A stretch of DNA of 64,000 nucleotides from CAIXSC01 sp046349915 (GCA_046349915.1 JAXMBL010000008.1:496001-560000), one strand, 5' to 3'. Positions 46,059-55,160 are shown, numbered from the stretch's first letter. The notes: generated by a model not told the origin, from the letters alone. A program made the numbers and translations.

Positions 46059-46070
46059 GGCGATTCGACG

Positions 46071-46144
46071 CATAGTCGTGGATCGCTCCGCGATCCAACG
46101 CCTTTACGCCTGAGCGTTGGATCGCAGAGCGATCCACGACTATG
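46071..46144. repeat. Compact REPIN-like inverted pair, family 5
   Basis: Two 31-bp arms (46071-46101 and 46114-46144) pair with a single mismatch. Each arm is itself a hairpin: GTCG, then TGGATCGC, 3-nt loop, GCGATCCA (46075-46097 on plus; 46118-46140 on minus). Read from GTCG, the loops are TCC and TCT, so the one arm-to-arm mismatch falls in the loop. Confidence 0.9.
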
Positions 46145-46166
46145 TGAACTTGGCGCCGTCCAACTA

Positions 46167-46914
46167 GGCAGCCTGGAAGACTTCGCTTGCGACCAACGCA
46201 ATATGGAAGGCGAAGATGCATTCGTCTCCCAACTCGCAAACACCCCCGAGTTCTCACGGCTGTCACAGTCCCAACCCGAAATTCCCTTTCGCTACTCGCT
46301 GGGCGGAGGAGCAAGTGTTTCGTCGGACTGGGAACCTTTGGGCCCCGTGGGGGAATGGGCAGGATTCGGCCCCGAACTTAGTTTTGGTGCGGCGGTCCGT
46401 CCTCACTTACCCAAAAATGAACGGATCGTGATCGTCAAATTCACGCATAGCGGTGCTCAAGGCCCCGATTGGTCTCCGACTGGCTCGCCCGAATCACGGC
46501 GTAACCTCTACCCGAAACTAATCGAGTTCGTCAGCGCGGCTCGAGCTGATCTCAACCGCCAAGGATTGGAATGCCAACTCAGCGGCGTTTTCTGGCACAC
46601 CGGCGAAAATGACACCTACTTTGGACCGTACGCCCAGAACCACGCCAAGTGGCTCAAACAATTAATCGACCGTTCTCGCACAGACTGGCAAACCCCGAAC
46701 TTACGTTGGTTCGTCTCGGAGCAATCCGCGAAATCACCGTGGAAGAACCAAGAGCAGGTCAATGCCGCGCTCCGAGAACTCGCCCAAACCGATACGAACT
46801 TGAAGGTGATCCCTACCGACTCGCTGCCTCACGGGAAGAATCTGTTTGGAACCGAGGGAAATCGTGCGACTCGGGGAAGCCTATGCCAAGGCTTACCTCG
46901 ACGCGAAGCCGTAG
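46167..46914 (+). pseudogene. Sialate O-acetylesterase-like (SASA) gene, truncated and frameshifted
   Basis: The frame from 46203 encodes most of a SASA/DUF303 esterase: FRYSLGGGASV, IVIVKFTHSGAQGPDWS, LSGVFWHTGENDTYFG and RTDWQTPNLRWFVSEQS. It starts inside the catalytic motif: the codons before the ATG read ACDQRNMEGE, where the family has G-Q-S-N-MEG, so the nucleophile Ser is Arg and the 5' part is missing. Near 46859 one extra A shifts the frame. Removing it restores GTEGIVRLGEAYAKAYLDAK and a TAG at 46912-46914, the normal ending. Uncorrected, the frame runs on to 47405 through repeat DNA. Probably a decaying gene. Confidence 0.8.
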
Positions 46915-46939
46915 CGCGTTGTCACAGGGGAAATCATCC

Positions 46940-47040
46940 GTACGACGGACTTCTAGTCCGTCGAACCGTGACGCACCGAATCAGTTGCACGGTAGGCCGT
47001 GAGGGCCGCGGCGCAGCGACGGACTGGAAGTCCGTCGTAC
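46940..47040. repeat. REPIN-like inverted pair, family 1 (101 bp, second copy)
   Basis: Ends at 46940-46963 and 47017-47040. It is the same element as 132-232 in reverse orientation and ends 6 bp before the stop codon of the convergent sulfatase gene. Confidence 0.88.
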
Positions 47041-47046
47041 ATCAGA

Positions 47047-48636
47047 CTACTTCTTGGCCGCTTTGGCTTTCTTGGCTTGTTTCTTGGGAGCATCCTTGGG
47101 CGCCGGATCGCTCGGCGGTTCGACCGCGTCGTCCGGTTGGTTCCACAGACGCCAGGGATCGCCCCAATGACGCATCTCGGCGAGCAACAACTCGCGCATC
47201 GCGCGCAATTTGTCCGCATGCTCGGGATCGTCGGCCAAGTTGCGTTGGTGTGATTCGGGCCGAGCATTGGTCAGCTTCACCACTTCGGGCTGCTGATGCT
47301 CGACCAGGAACTCGTGAGGATTTCGTCCCAGGTGAAACAGTTGAGTCTTACGGACTTTTCCGTCCAATACATCGTACTCGACTAACTTCCAATCCCCTTG
47401 CTTGACGCTACGCATCCCGGGTTTGGTTCCGCCGTTGTAGACGCCGTACAGGACGTCGCGCACGGTCGCCCGCTCGCCCTTGAGAACAGCGTGAAAACTC
47501 TGCCCCTCATTCGTCGCGGGAACCGGGATTCGAGCCAAGTCACAAAGAGTCGCCAGCACATCCATCAAGTAGATGTTCCCTTCGACGCGACTGCCCGGCT
47601 TGATGCCTGGTCCGCGCACGATGAACGGAACTCGCCAAGTGTGTTGGTACAGATTTTGCTTGCCTTGCAGACCATGTCGACCAATCGCCATGCCGTGATC
47701 GGCTGTGTAGAAGATGTAGGTATTGTCGAGTTGCCCTTGGGACTGCAATTTGTCGAGCACTCGGCCGATTTGAGCGTCGATGTTCTCCGAGCAGGCGAAT
47801 TCGCGTCCGAGTTCGTTGCGAATCGTTGCTTCGTCTCGTCGCTGCCAAACGCCGCTCACCGCCACCTCATCCCGCAAGCCGGGATGTCCATGAGGGAATG
47901 GATGACTGGGAAGATAGTTGGGAGGAAGAGCCGGTTGTTTGGGGTGTAGCATGGGTGGCCGCGACGAGTCGGTGTGGTTGACCGCGCCATACTTCGCCAA
48001 CAACTCGGGGATGCCATCACGAGTGTCGTGTGGATGAGAGAACCCGTAATAAATCAGGAATGGCTTGTCATCACCTGACGACGTTCGTTCGCTGAGGAAT
48101 CGCAATACTTGCTCGCCATGCCAGGCGCTGCCCGATTCCGCGGTCCCCCCGCGTTTCGTCGCATCGCGTCGGACCGTGAACTGCTTGTTGGCGGCTTCGT
48201 AGCTGTTGCCTAGCTTGCAAGTTCGCATCGTCAAGTAGCCTGCTCGATTGAAGACGGCGGGAATCGTCTGTTGCTCGAGTTCTGGCGGGCAGAGCCCCTT
48301 CTGCTTGGCCTGGGGCGAGATGGGCAAATGCCACACCGATCGCCCGCTCATAATCATGTGACGCGAAGGAGTGCAGACGGCGCCGCTGAACGACCCCATG
48401 TGATACGCGCCGTCGAAGACCATGCCCTCGCGCGCCAGCCGATCGATGTGAGGCGTGTCGAGCGCCGAGTCGGGGTTGTAGACCTTCAGGTCGAAGGGAG
48501 ATTGATCGTCGACCAGAATGAACAGAAAGTTGGGTCGTTCCGCCGCTCCGCCCCAGGAACAGCTAGCAAAGATCAGCCCACAGACCAACAACCAACCGAC
48601 AGACAGCCGCCAGCAAGCGATAGCACGGCAAACCAT
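47047..48636 (-). CDS. Type I sulfatase with Lys-rich C-terminus
   Basis: A 529-residue secreted sulfatase. ATG 48636 is chosen because GGGGAGA precedes it and a signal follows (CWRLSVGWLLVCGLIFASCS); the longer frame to 48735 is translated repeat DNA. LVDDQSPFDLKVYN carries the metal Asp pair. The formylglycine residue is Cys88 in CTPSRHMIMSGRS. Later motifs are FLIYYGFSHPHDTRDGIPEL, IFYTADHGMAIGRHGLQGKQ and VPFIVRGPGIKPG, which resemble heparan or choline-sulfatase relatives. The last 20 residues are almost all Lys and Ala, an unusual basic tail perhaps for binding polyanionic substrates. Downstream of the DUF1501 gene on the same strand. Confidence 0.92.
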   Translation of the reverse strand: MVCRAIACWRLSVGWLLVCGLIFASCSWGGAAERPNFLFILVDDQSPFDLKVYNPDSALDTPHIDRLAREGMVFDGAYHMGSFSGAVCTPSRHMIMSGRSVWHLPISPQAKQKGLCPPELEQQTIPAVFNRAGYLTMRTCKLGNSYEAANKQFTVRRDATKRGGTAESGSAWHGEQVLRFLSERTSSGDDKPFLIYYGFSHPHDTRDGIPELLAKYGAVNHTDSSRPPMLHPKQPALPPNYLPSHPFPHGHPGLRDEVAVSGVWQRRDEATIRNELGREFACSENIDAQIGRVLDKLQSQGQLDNTYIFYTADHGMAIGRHGLQGKQNLYQHTWRVPFIVRGPGIKPGSRVEGNIYLMDVLATLCDLARIPVPATNEGQSFHAVLKGERATVRDVLYGVYNGGTKPGMRSVKQGDWKLVEYDVLDGKVRKTQLFHLGRNPHEFLVEHQQPEVVKLTNARPESHQRNLADDPEHADKLRAMRELLLAEMRHWGDPWRLWNQPDDAVEPPSDPAPKDAPKKQAKKAKAAKK

Positions 48637-48830
48637 ACGCAATCTCCCCTGCCGCGAAGTAGCCATCTCGCGCGTAGCCATCTCGCTTCGCGAGATGATC
48701 AGCCCGCGCCGCGTACTTCGTCTCACAAGCAACAAGGCTAACTGCTCGCGAAGCGAGCAGGCTACTTAAGCTGTGCGCTCGCGAAGCGAGCGGGCTACTC
48801 TGCCCCCCGCAAACGAAGCGAGCGGGCAAC
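48637..48830. repeat. Array of family-3/family-4 hairpins
   Basis: The gap between the DUF1501 stop and the sulfatase start is made almost wholly of repeats: a broken and a complete family-4 hairpin (complete at 48679-48697), a family-3 variant with stem CTGCTCGC (48742-48760), another family-3 copy (48775-48793, end pair mismatched) and a degenerate remnant near 48800-48825. Confidence 0.85.
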
Positions 48831-50225
48831 TCAGCCCACCAATTCAGGCAGCGGACGAGCGTGATCTTCCACCAAGTACTGTGGTCGTCCATGCAGATCG
48901 CTGATCGTGGTATTTCCGACGTCGATTCCCAAATGGCGGAACAACGTCGCATAAACCTCGCCGAAGGTGACAGGCCGCGAGGCAGCTTCGCCGGCAATAC
49001 GATCGGTCGAGCCAATCACTTGGCCATGACGCATCTTGCCTCCCGCCATCAACGCGCAATTTACTTGCGGCCAATGGTCGCGTCCCACAATCGGGCTAAT
49101 CTTGGGCGTCCGACCAAACTCGCCCCAAATCACCACGGCGCAATCGTCCGCCATGCCTCGTTGGTGCAAGTCTTCCACCAACGCACTGACGCATTGGTCG
49201 AAAACCGGGAAGTCTTCTTGCTCGCGCAGGAAGATCGAGTTGTTGGCGCGACCTTCGGCGTTGGTGCCGCCGTGCCAGTCCCACTTGCTGTAGTTCAACG
49301 TCACCACGCGGCAGCCCGCTTCGACCAGTCGGCGAGCCAACAGCAGACTCTGCGGCACCCGCGGAGCTCCATTGCCATCCATCATGATCTTGGGATCGCC
49401 CGTGCCGTAGCGAGCGACAACGCGCGGATCTTCGCGACTGAGATCGAGAGCTTCTGCCAACTTCGACGAAGTCAGCAACCCCATCGCTTGTTCCGTGAAC
49501 GCGTCCAGCCCCGCCATCATCGACGACTGATCAACATCTCGGCGGAAGTTGTCGAACCGCTGCAGCAACGCCTTGCGGTCCGAGAGCCGGTCTAACGTGA
49601 CGCCGTTCAAAACCATGTCCTTCCGCGTATCGCCCAGGGGACGCAGCGGCGAATGAGACATTCCCAGGAATCCAGGGCCTGGCTCGTTGTAAGGCCCGTG
49701 GGTGCAGGTGTAGCACAGACTGACATACGGAGGCGTCTCTCGGCGAGCGGCCCCTTGCACCTTCGAGACCATGGTGCCGAATTGAGGCCAACCACCGGTC
49801 GGCTTCGGCTTCTTCGGGTCACGACCGTTGAAGACCTGCACCGCGTCGTGATCGTGCTGATTCCCGACCAAGGACCGAATGACCGTCATCTTGTCGGTCA
49901 GGCGAGCGAGCTGAGGAAACGCTTCGCAAATTTCAAAGCCAGGCACCTTAGTCGCGATCGGCCGCCAAGGCCCCGCCACTTCCTTTGGAGCGTCGGGCTT
50001 CAGGTCAAACATGTCTTGGTGAGGAGGCCCGCCCACCAAGTAAATCATGATGACTGACTTCGGCGACTTTTGTCCCGTGAGCGACTCGGCCCGCAAGATA
50101 TCGGGTAGGGTCCAACCCATGGTCGTCCCCATCGCCGCCAATGTCCCGATCCTCAAGATGTCGCGCCGCGATACTCCATCACAGAAATCTCGCTGCGTAT
50201 GACGCGGGCCCGCAATCGTCAACAT
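48831..50225 (-). CDS. DUF1501 Tat-exported protein
   Basis: A 464-residue protein with a strong GGGAGG site before ATG 50225. The Tat leader is GVSRRDILRIGTLAAMG. DUF1501 motifs: VIMIYLVGGPPHQDMFDLKP, MTVIRSLVGNQHDHDAVQVF, CRVVTLNYSKWDWHGGTNAE, AVVIWGEFGRTPKISPIVGR and DHWPQVNCALMAGGKMRHGQ. Presumed periplasmic enzyme of the alkaline phosphatase-like fold, substrate unknown. It lies 194 bp after the tandem-hydrolase gene. No DUF1549/1553 partner is adjacent, unlike the other DUF1501 gene here. Confidence 0.92.
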   Translation of the reverse strand: MLTIAGPRHTQRDFCDGVSRRDILRIGTLAAMGTTMGWTLPDILRAESLTGQKSPKSVIMIYLVGGPPHQDMFDLKPDAPKEVAGPWRPIATKVPGFEICEAFPQLARLTDKMTVIRSLVGNQHDHDAVQVFNGRDPKKPKPTGGWPQFGTMVSKVQGAARRETPPYVSLCYTCTHGPYNEPGPGFLGMSHSPLRPLGDTRKDMVLNGVTLDRLSDRKALLQRFDNFRRDVDQSSMMAGLDAFTEQAMGLLTSSKLAEALDLSREDPRVVARYGTGDPKIMMDGNGAPRVPQSLLLARRLVEAGCRVVTLNYSKWDWHGGTNAEGRANNSIFLREQEDFPVFDQCVSALVEDLHQRGMADDCAVVIWGEFGRTPKISPIVGRDHWPQVNCALMAGGKMRHGQVIGSTDRIAGEAASRPVTFGEVYATLFRHLGIDVGNTTISDLHGRPQYLVEDHARPLPELVG

Positions 50226-50419
50226 GCTCTACCTCCCACAAGCGACCTGTTCCGGGACTACCGTTCCTCGTCCATGAACGACGATTTATATCAACAAGTC
50301 TGCATGGATCACAAACGGAATACAGTTAAGTTGGCGAAAAACTGGGAAATTTACCGAGTCTCCCCCTGCCATCGGCAGCCGGTCACCTTCTTCAACCGGC
50401 TGCCTGTGACCAGTTCCAC
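50226..50419. other. Intergenic region between hydrolase and DUF1501 genes
   Basis: This 194-bp stretch carries no gene. An imperfect palindrome around 50376-50415 (GGTCACC... and ...GGTGACC-type arms) may end the upstream minus-strand transcript. Confidence 0.35.
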
Positions 50420-52642
50420 TCATTTCGCCATCAAAAAGCGAACCGTTTCTTCGGGCGTAAGCGTTTTCTCCGTAACGATTTGAATCCCTTCAGGCTTGCC
50501 AGCCGCCTGGTAGGAGGCACGCAACACCGCGGGAACCTCCGGCTCGCCGGCCAATCGCAGCGAGTGCGGTGCGCCGAGAGCCAACAGTGCGGGCAAGTCC
50601 CCGTACTTCACGACGCCCGGCACGAACGAAGCATCCATGAAATCGGTGATACCCGCGAAGCGGAACCCTTGAGTGTCCACGGCGACTCGATCCACGGAGG
50701 CGCCGCATTGAGCGGCCGCGGCAGCCAACCAATGACCAGCGCCGGCGAGCCCCACCAGGTGGATCTTTTGTGGAGCGTGTTCGTTAGATTTCGCATGCGA
50801 CACCACGGTCAGCAGGTCGTTCACTCGCTGAACGAAGATGGGATCGTTGTAGCCGTACGTGTACCCAGCGAATTCGCGCGGATTATTCACTCGCCGATTC
50901 GCTCCACGCATCTCCTGAGGAGCATCCGCGGCCTGTCCCAACAGGTCGACCCCGGCCACGGCAAAGCCTGACTTCACCAAGGCAGCGACGGCGTCGATCG
51001 GTTTCCCCTCGCGTTCCAACCCCGCCGAGCCGCGATCGGTCGCCCAAACAACGACCTCTTGATTCCACTTCTTAGGATAGAAGTACGTGACCCCGACCAA
51101 CTCGCCGTGCCGTGGAACCGATAGTCGGCAACGATAGTACAGGTAGTCGCCGCGATCGGTTTCTTCGAGGTTGGTCTGAGTGACCGGTCCCACATCGTCC
51201 ACGCGGCGACGGAAAATAGCGTCGAAACCGCCACCCACGACTTCGCGGAATTTCTTCAGCGACGCCGCATCGCTGGGCGTCAATGCCGCGATCTGACGGT
51301 TGGCGTCTTCCGTCAACGCTCGAACCAACGCTCGCTCGTGATCATCCCCACCTGCCGGTTGAGGATGGTCTTTCGTCCAGACCGTCAATTCATCGCGAGT
51401 CAGCGGTTGGAAGTCGGCTTCCACGATCGGCTCGGGTAACTTCAAACCGAACACTCGATTGAAGAAGCGATACATGTGAGCACGATTGACGTAGTTGTAG
51501 TTGTGGGGGAATTCCAGATGAGCATGAGCTTCGATGCCTCCGGCGGCGCCCAACAGTTCGTACAACTGTCGTAGTTCGGGCATTCCCTTGGTCATGATCT
51601 CCTTGGTCCAGTCGTCCGCGGCGATCAGCAGTTGAGGACGAGGAGCGAACAGGCCCGCGAAGTCAATGTTCCCCGTTCCCACTCGCAGCAGCGAGCAGTT
51701 TTCACACGTACAACCACCCTGCATCGACGTCGAGACCATCACGGCGGGCACGATCGCGGCTGGCCGAGGATCGATGGCGCCCAGCAGCATCGTCTGAGTT
51801 CCCCCGCCGCTCTCGCCGGTCACGCCAATCCGATCGGTGTCGACGTCGGGCAAGGAACTGACGAAGTCGAGGGCGCGGATGGAATTCCACGTCTGCAAAC
51901 CCATGATGCTCTGCAAGCGACTTTCCGCCTGTGGACTATAGAAGCCCCAGTTCTGGGCCGTCTCCATCTCCGGTCGACGCTTGCCGTAGCGATGAACCAA
52001 CTCGTGCGACAACTGAACGGTATCTGAATTCCCCTCCATGTCGTACATGAAGACGATCACGCCCATGCGAGCCAATCCGATGCAACGAGCTTGGTAGATG
52101 CTGCGTCCCCCCTGCTCGTATTTCTCCGCCCCTTTCTCGATCAACCCCTTCACAATGGCGGGCGACTGATCTTGAAAACGAGCGTCTTTGGCATGACCGT
52201 GAGGGCTCAAAACGGCGGGTCGTTTTCCACTCACCCCCTTGGGACGAAACAGACTCCCGCACAAAAAGTGCCCTGGCACGGTCTCCAGAATCACTCGCTC
52301 CACCGAGTAGTCCGGCCGTTCGACTTTGCCATGCACCACCGCATTCAAAGGCGTTTTGGTTGGCATGGGCCAGAGACCGTTTGCTGCGAGCACCTGCCGC
52401 TTAATCCGAGCTGCCTTGGCTTCCCAGTCACTGCGCGACGTCGGCACAGTCATCGGAAAGTAACCGTTCAGATCCTTGGGCGGTTGCAAGCGGACATCGG
52501 CTGACACGGTCGGCGGAGCATCGGCCGCGGCCACTCGACTCTCGAGCCCGCGGACGCTCGTTCCCCACAACAGAGCGACGGTCAACAGACCGGCAACCCA
52601 AGGTCGCGAACACCTCAACGTTTCAAAAGCAAGGACATGCAT
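50420..52642 (-). CDS. Secreted tandem alpha/beta-hydrolase (acetyl-xylan-esterase-like), second half degenerate
   Basis: A 740-residue exported protein (signal in SRPWVAGLLTVALLWGTSVRG). The first alpha/beta-hydrolase unit has a normal nucleophile elbow, GVTGESGGGTQTM, near residue 276, and later LIAADDWTKE and HNYNYVNRAHMYRF regions that may supply acid and His. The second unit, from about 520, keeps the fold (VVVWATDRGSAGLEREGKP, GFAVAGVDLLGQA), but its elbow near 634 reads VGLAGAGHW, with Ala in place of Ser. It therefore has one active and one dead copy. Likely removes acyl groups from polysaccharides; the substrate is not determined. Confidence 0.82.
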   Translation of the reverse strand: MHVLAFETLRCSRPWVAGLLTVALLWGTSVRGLESRVAAADAPPTVSADVRLQPPKDLNGYFPMTVPTSRSDWEAKAARIKRQVLAANGLWPMPTKTPLNAVVHGKVERPDYSVERVILETVPGHFLCGSLFRPKGVSGKRPAVLSPHGHAKDARFQDQSPAIVKGLIEKGAEKYEQGGRSIYQARCIGLARMGVIVFMYDMEGNSDTVQLSHELVHRYGKRRPEMETAQNWGFYSPQAESRLQSIMGLQTWNSIRALDFVSSLPDVDTDRIGVTGESGGGTQTMLLGAIDPRPAAIVPAVMVSTSMQGGCTCENCSLLRVGTGNIDFAGLFAPRPQLLIAADDWTKEIMTKGMPELRQLYELLGAAGGIEAHAHLEFPHNYNYVNRAHMYRFFNRVFGLKLPEPIVEADFQPLTRDELTVWTKDHPQPAGGDDHERALVRALTEDANRQIAALTPSDAASLKKFREVVGGGFDAIFRRRVDDVGPVTQTNLEETDRGDYLYYRCRLSVPRHGELVGVTYFYPKKWNQEVVVWATDRGSAGLEREGKPIDAVAALVKSGFAVAGVDLLGQAADAPQEMRGANRRVNNPREFAGYTYGYNDPIFVQRVNDLLTVVSHAKSNEHAPQKIHLVGLAGAGHWLAAAAAQCGASVDRVAVDTQGFRFAGITDFMDASFVPGVVKYGDLPALLALGAPHSLRLAGEPEVPAVLRASYQAAGKPEGIQIVTEKTLTPEETVRFLMAK

Positions 52643-52909
52643 GGGCAGGCTCCGAATTCGGTGGGAGGAATAAAGCAGGCGTTCTCAGCATTGCCTCGAA
52701 CACGGCGCATTATGCCAGATTCGCGAGCACCGATAGAGCGGTCAGCGTCAAAATCGAGCGGCAGCTGTTTTCGCCCCACGCTTAGTTGGCTGTCACTGCC
52801 TGAGAGAGGACAATCTGATCGCTCGCGATGACACACAACGTATTCCTCACTCCATCCGTACATCCAGATTCGTGACATTCGTACGATTCGTGGTCCACCC
52901 CCTTCCGTA

Positions 52910-53098
52910 TTAGTGGCAACGAGGCAAATCGCGTGGCACGGGATCCACACGCTCTTCGGTCACTGCTTGCTCGATGAGTTCATCGGCGCCCTCGAGCGTC
53001 AGCTCATGCGTCTGCAAAAGATGCAGGTACAACAACTCAAGACCAGAGGCTGTGGTAGAAAACTCTTGGCCGCAGCGAGGACATACTTTGACTTTCAC
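52910..53098 (-). CDS. Small C2H2-type zinc-ribbon/zinc-finger protein
   Basis: A 62-residue protein read from GTG 53098, which has GGGGAG 8 nt upstream; an ATG at 53146 would add 16 residues. Its start, KVKVCPRCGQEF, and HLLQTHEL 18 residues on give a C-x2-C-x(n)-H-x4-H zinc site; the rest is acidic and ends in PRCH. It could bind nucleic acid or be a small regulator, but nothing in the context says which. No close family was recognised. Confidence 0.5.
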   Translation of the reverse strand: MKVKVCPRCGQEFSTTASGLELLYLHLLQTHELTLEGADELIEQAVTEERVDPVPRDLPRCH

Positions 53099-53146
53099 GC
53101 ATTGATCTCCCCGAACTTCAACAGCTTTCGCCAGTGACCACCCCAT

Positions 53147-53613
53147 TTGCCTTGACCTTGCGAGCCACCATCAGCAATCCCCATTTAGGTTTCGGCAAGT
53201 CAACATGGATGGCGAGTGGTGGCGATTCGCGATGCCTGCACTCGCCTGCGAACATTTTCTTTGGCAGGCTGTTCAACGGGCCATTCCCATGCAACAAGTC
53301 CTGCGCGAGCAAGCGCTGGTCGCCTTCGAAGTTTGACGCAACAAACCGAACCGAGTTCTCTATTGAGCAAACTAGTCCTGGCCGCGATGGTTGTCAGTAG
53401 GGCAACGCTTACCACGGAGGACGCTCCGTCAATCAAGCCTCTCGCGTGCGACGAACAAACAAAGTGGGGCAGGTTTTCAATCTGCCGCAAAACAGGTGGG
53501 GCAGGTTTTCAACCTGCCGCAAAACAGGTGGGGCAGGTTTTCAACCTGCCCAGCAGCAATTGAAGCACAAACGCCACTAAATTGCACTGCGGCTCTCCAA
53601 GCCCGCACCCCAT
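53147..53613. repeat. Gene-free region with tandem family-2 repeats (32-bp period)
   Basis: Family-2 units (GTGG, then GGCAGGTT, loop TTC, AACCTGCC) start at 53464, 53496 and 53528, exactly 32 bp apart with an identical spacer; the first has one stem mismatch. They lie downstream of the minus-strand DUF1963 gene. The rest of this 467-bp stretch holds no supportable gene; small frames at 53134-53563 lack any domain and overlap the repeats. Confidence 0.85.
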
Positions 53614-54399
53614 TCAAGCACACTGCGTCACCATCCAGACTCGATCAAAGCAGTTCTCAGCCAGATCGTCGCGATGTATGAACCAGTAGAGTGCGCCGGC
53701 GTCTCCCCAAACCATATTGCCAATCTCGAACAACTGGAGCAGCAATACCCACTCATCGGGCTTCCCCAATCCGAGTGCATTCACGCAGTCAAGTTCCATA
53801 ATGTCAGACTGAACCGGGCGAGGATAACCACCTAGCTGAATGTCCGAGGGGAGCGAACTACAGAACTCGAGGTAGCGTTCCTCTGCGTCGTCGTCCGCAA
53901 ACGAAACCAAATTGCGTTCATACGACGGATAGCTGGTGGACGATTCGAAAACAACGTTGACGCGTTGATAGACTTGAGGCCGTACTGTTTTCCGCCAGAA
54001 ACCAAAGAATGCGGCTACTTCACAAGTTGGCAGCTCGGCTATCGAGCACGAGGCGTTCGAGGGCACATGAACAACGACAGCATGTCCCAAATCACTCGCC
54101 TGGTAACCCCAATGTCGGTTGTCGTAAAAGAACAGAAGGTTGCCGTCGTTCGTTGGAACCAGGTCAACATCCGAGCAGCGTAATTGCCCGATGAAGGATA
54201 ATGGGTATCCGCCCTTCAAGGGCCATTGAAAATCAACCGGCAAGAGGGGCATGCCACCGAAGTAGCAATCGCTGACTGAGTGAGTGATTTTTCCAACGAG
54301 GCATGGGCGAGACACTCGCTGGATCGCAGCGATGTATGAAGTCAGTTCATGTGAGCGTAGCTCTTCGTCGTGCATAAGTTTGCTTCTGTCCTCAAGCAT
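53614..54399 (-). CDS. DUF1963 (YwqG-like) protein
   Basis: A 261-residue cytoplasmic protein. GGMPLLPVDFQWPLKGGYPL, LSFIGQLRCSDVDLVPTNDG, NLLFFYDNR and the end motif MVWGDAGALYWFIHRDDLAE match the DUF1963/YwqG family, whose function is unknown. ATG 54399 is used because the earlier codon is GTG; ATG 54375 is also possible. Its codon use is less GC-rich than that of the neighbours, and the surroundings are full of repeats, which may indicate acquired DNA (inference). Confidence 0.85.
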   Translation of the reverse strand: MLEDRSKLMHDEELRSHELTSYIAAIQRVSRPCLVGKITHSVSDCYFGGMPLLPVDFQWPLKGGYPLSFIGQLRCSDVDLVPTNDGNLLFFYDNRHWGYQASDLGHAVVVHVPSNASCSIAELPTCEVAAFFGFWRKTVRPQVYQRVNVVFESSTSYPSYERNLVSFADDDAEERYLEFCSSLPSDIQLGGYPRPVQSDIMELDCVNALGLGKPDEWVLLLQLFEIGNMVWGDAGALYWFIHRDDLAENCFDRVWMVTQCA

Positions 54400-54438
54400 C
54401 ACCACTCGCCAAGTCAGCGCTTGTACGATCGATCAGTG

Positions 54439-54697
54439 TCAGTTCTGATCAGGCAATAGAAACGTCGCCAGCGTACCCACCGTGAGGATTATGGCAAGTA
54501 ACGTTCCACTAAAGAACATGACCCCGCGCGGCCATGGCCGGCCATAGCCCAACCATCTCACGTAAGTCTCGATGTTTCTCCCAGGCAAGAAACGTCTCAC
54601 GGGCGAATTGAGTCAGCGAGCGATGGACGGTGACGGCCGCAACCGTCCCCGCCGGGGAAACGTCTGCGCTCGGTGCTGCGTACGGGTTCTTGCTCAT
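54439..54697 (-). pseudogene. Small membrane protein gene with apparent frameshift
   Basis: Translation from ATG 54697 gives MSKNPYAAPSADVSPAG, a start seen in many planctomycete integral-membrane proteins, then FARETFLAWEKH. Shifting the frame by one base at that point continues as ETYVRWLGYGRPWPRG and a hydrophobic segment VMFFSGTLLAIILTVGTLAT before TGA at 54439-54441. Unshifted, the frame stops after MAARGHVL at 54509. A one-base change would restore a roughly 85-residue protein with one membrane helix. It may be a real pseudogene or a sequencing error. Confidence 0.5.
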
Positions 54698-54801
54698 TGG
54701 CTCTAAATTAGCTCGGCTGGAAATCAGGTCACTGAAATCTGCGCCAGGAATCAACTCGACTCGAGCGGCCACCAACCATTCTAACGCCATCGCAACTACA
54801 A

Positions 54802-55097
54802 GTGGGGCAGGTTTTCAACCTGCCCCTAAGATCTAAAACCTCATCTCCCGCTTATTCACTCGCCGCATCACACATCCTTGAAAACGCCGCGAGCATTTTG
54901 TCTCCGCCATGAACAAACGTTAACGGACGGCAGACCGACCCACAGGCCCGATGAACCCTCTAACCGTTGGGCTGGAGGTCCTTGGGATTGAACACTTTGC
55001 CGTTGAGGCCAGGCGCTAGGCAGACTCCCAACTGCCAATTTGGGCAGGTTGAAAACCTGCTCCACCGACTGCTGGGCAGGTTGAAAACCTGCCCCAC
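54802..55097. repeat. Family-2 REP-like repeats, both orientations
   Basis: A GTGG-first copy at 54802-54824 faces two reversed copies at 55043-55065 and 55074-55097, each hairpin GGCAGGTT/3 nt/AACCTGCC. The first and the reversed ones make an inverted arrangement about 300 bp across. The rest of 54791-55160 contains no gene. Confidence 0.82.
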
Positions 55098-55160
55098 GGC
55101 GATCAACAATTCTCTGAGCTCTAAACCGTATGGCTAGTTTGAGAGTGAGACGGCCGACGC

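Noticed and set aside
46915..47405. Extended C-terminus of the acetylesterase frame to 47405
   Set aside because: Lies beyond the frameshift and runs through a REPIN and antisense to the sulfatase gene; the natural stop is the TAG at 46912-46914 in the corrected frame.
52910..53098. Small zinc-finger protein as a possible phage or toxin regulator
   Set aside because: No partner toxin, integrase or phage gene is near; kept only as a small protein of unknown role.
53464..53550. Possible CRISPR array (three regularly spaced repeats)
   Set aside because: The spacers are short and identical and the repeat is a perfect hairpin of a family scattered singly elsewhere; no cas genes.
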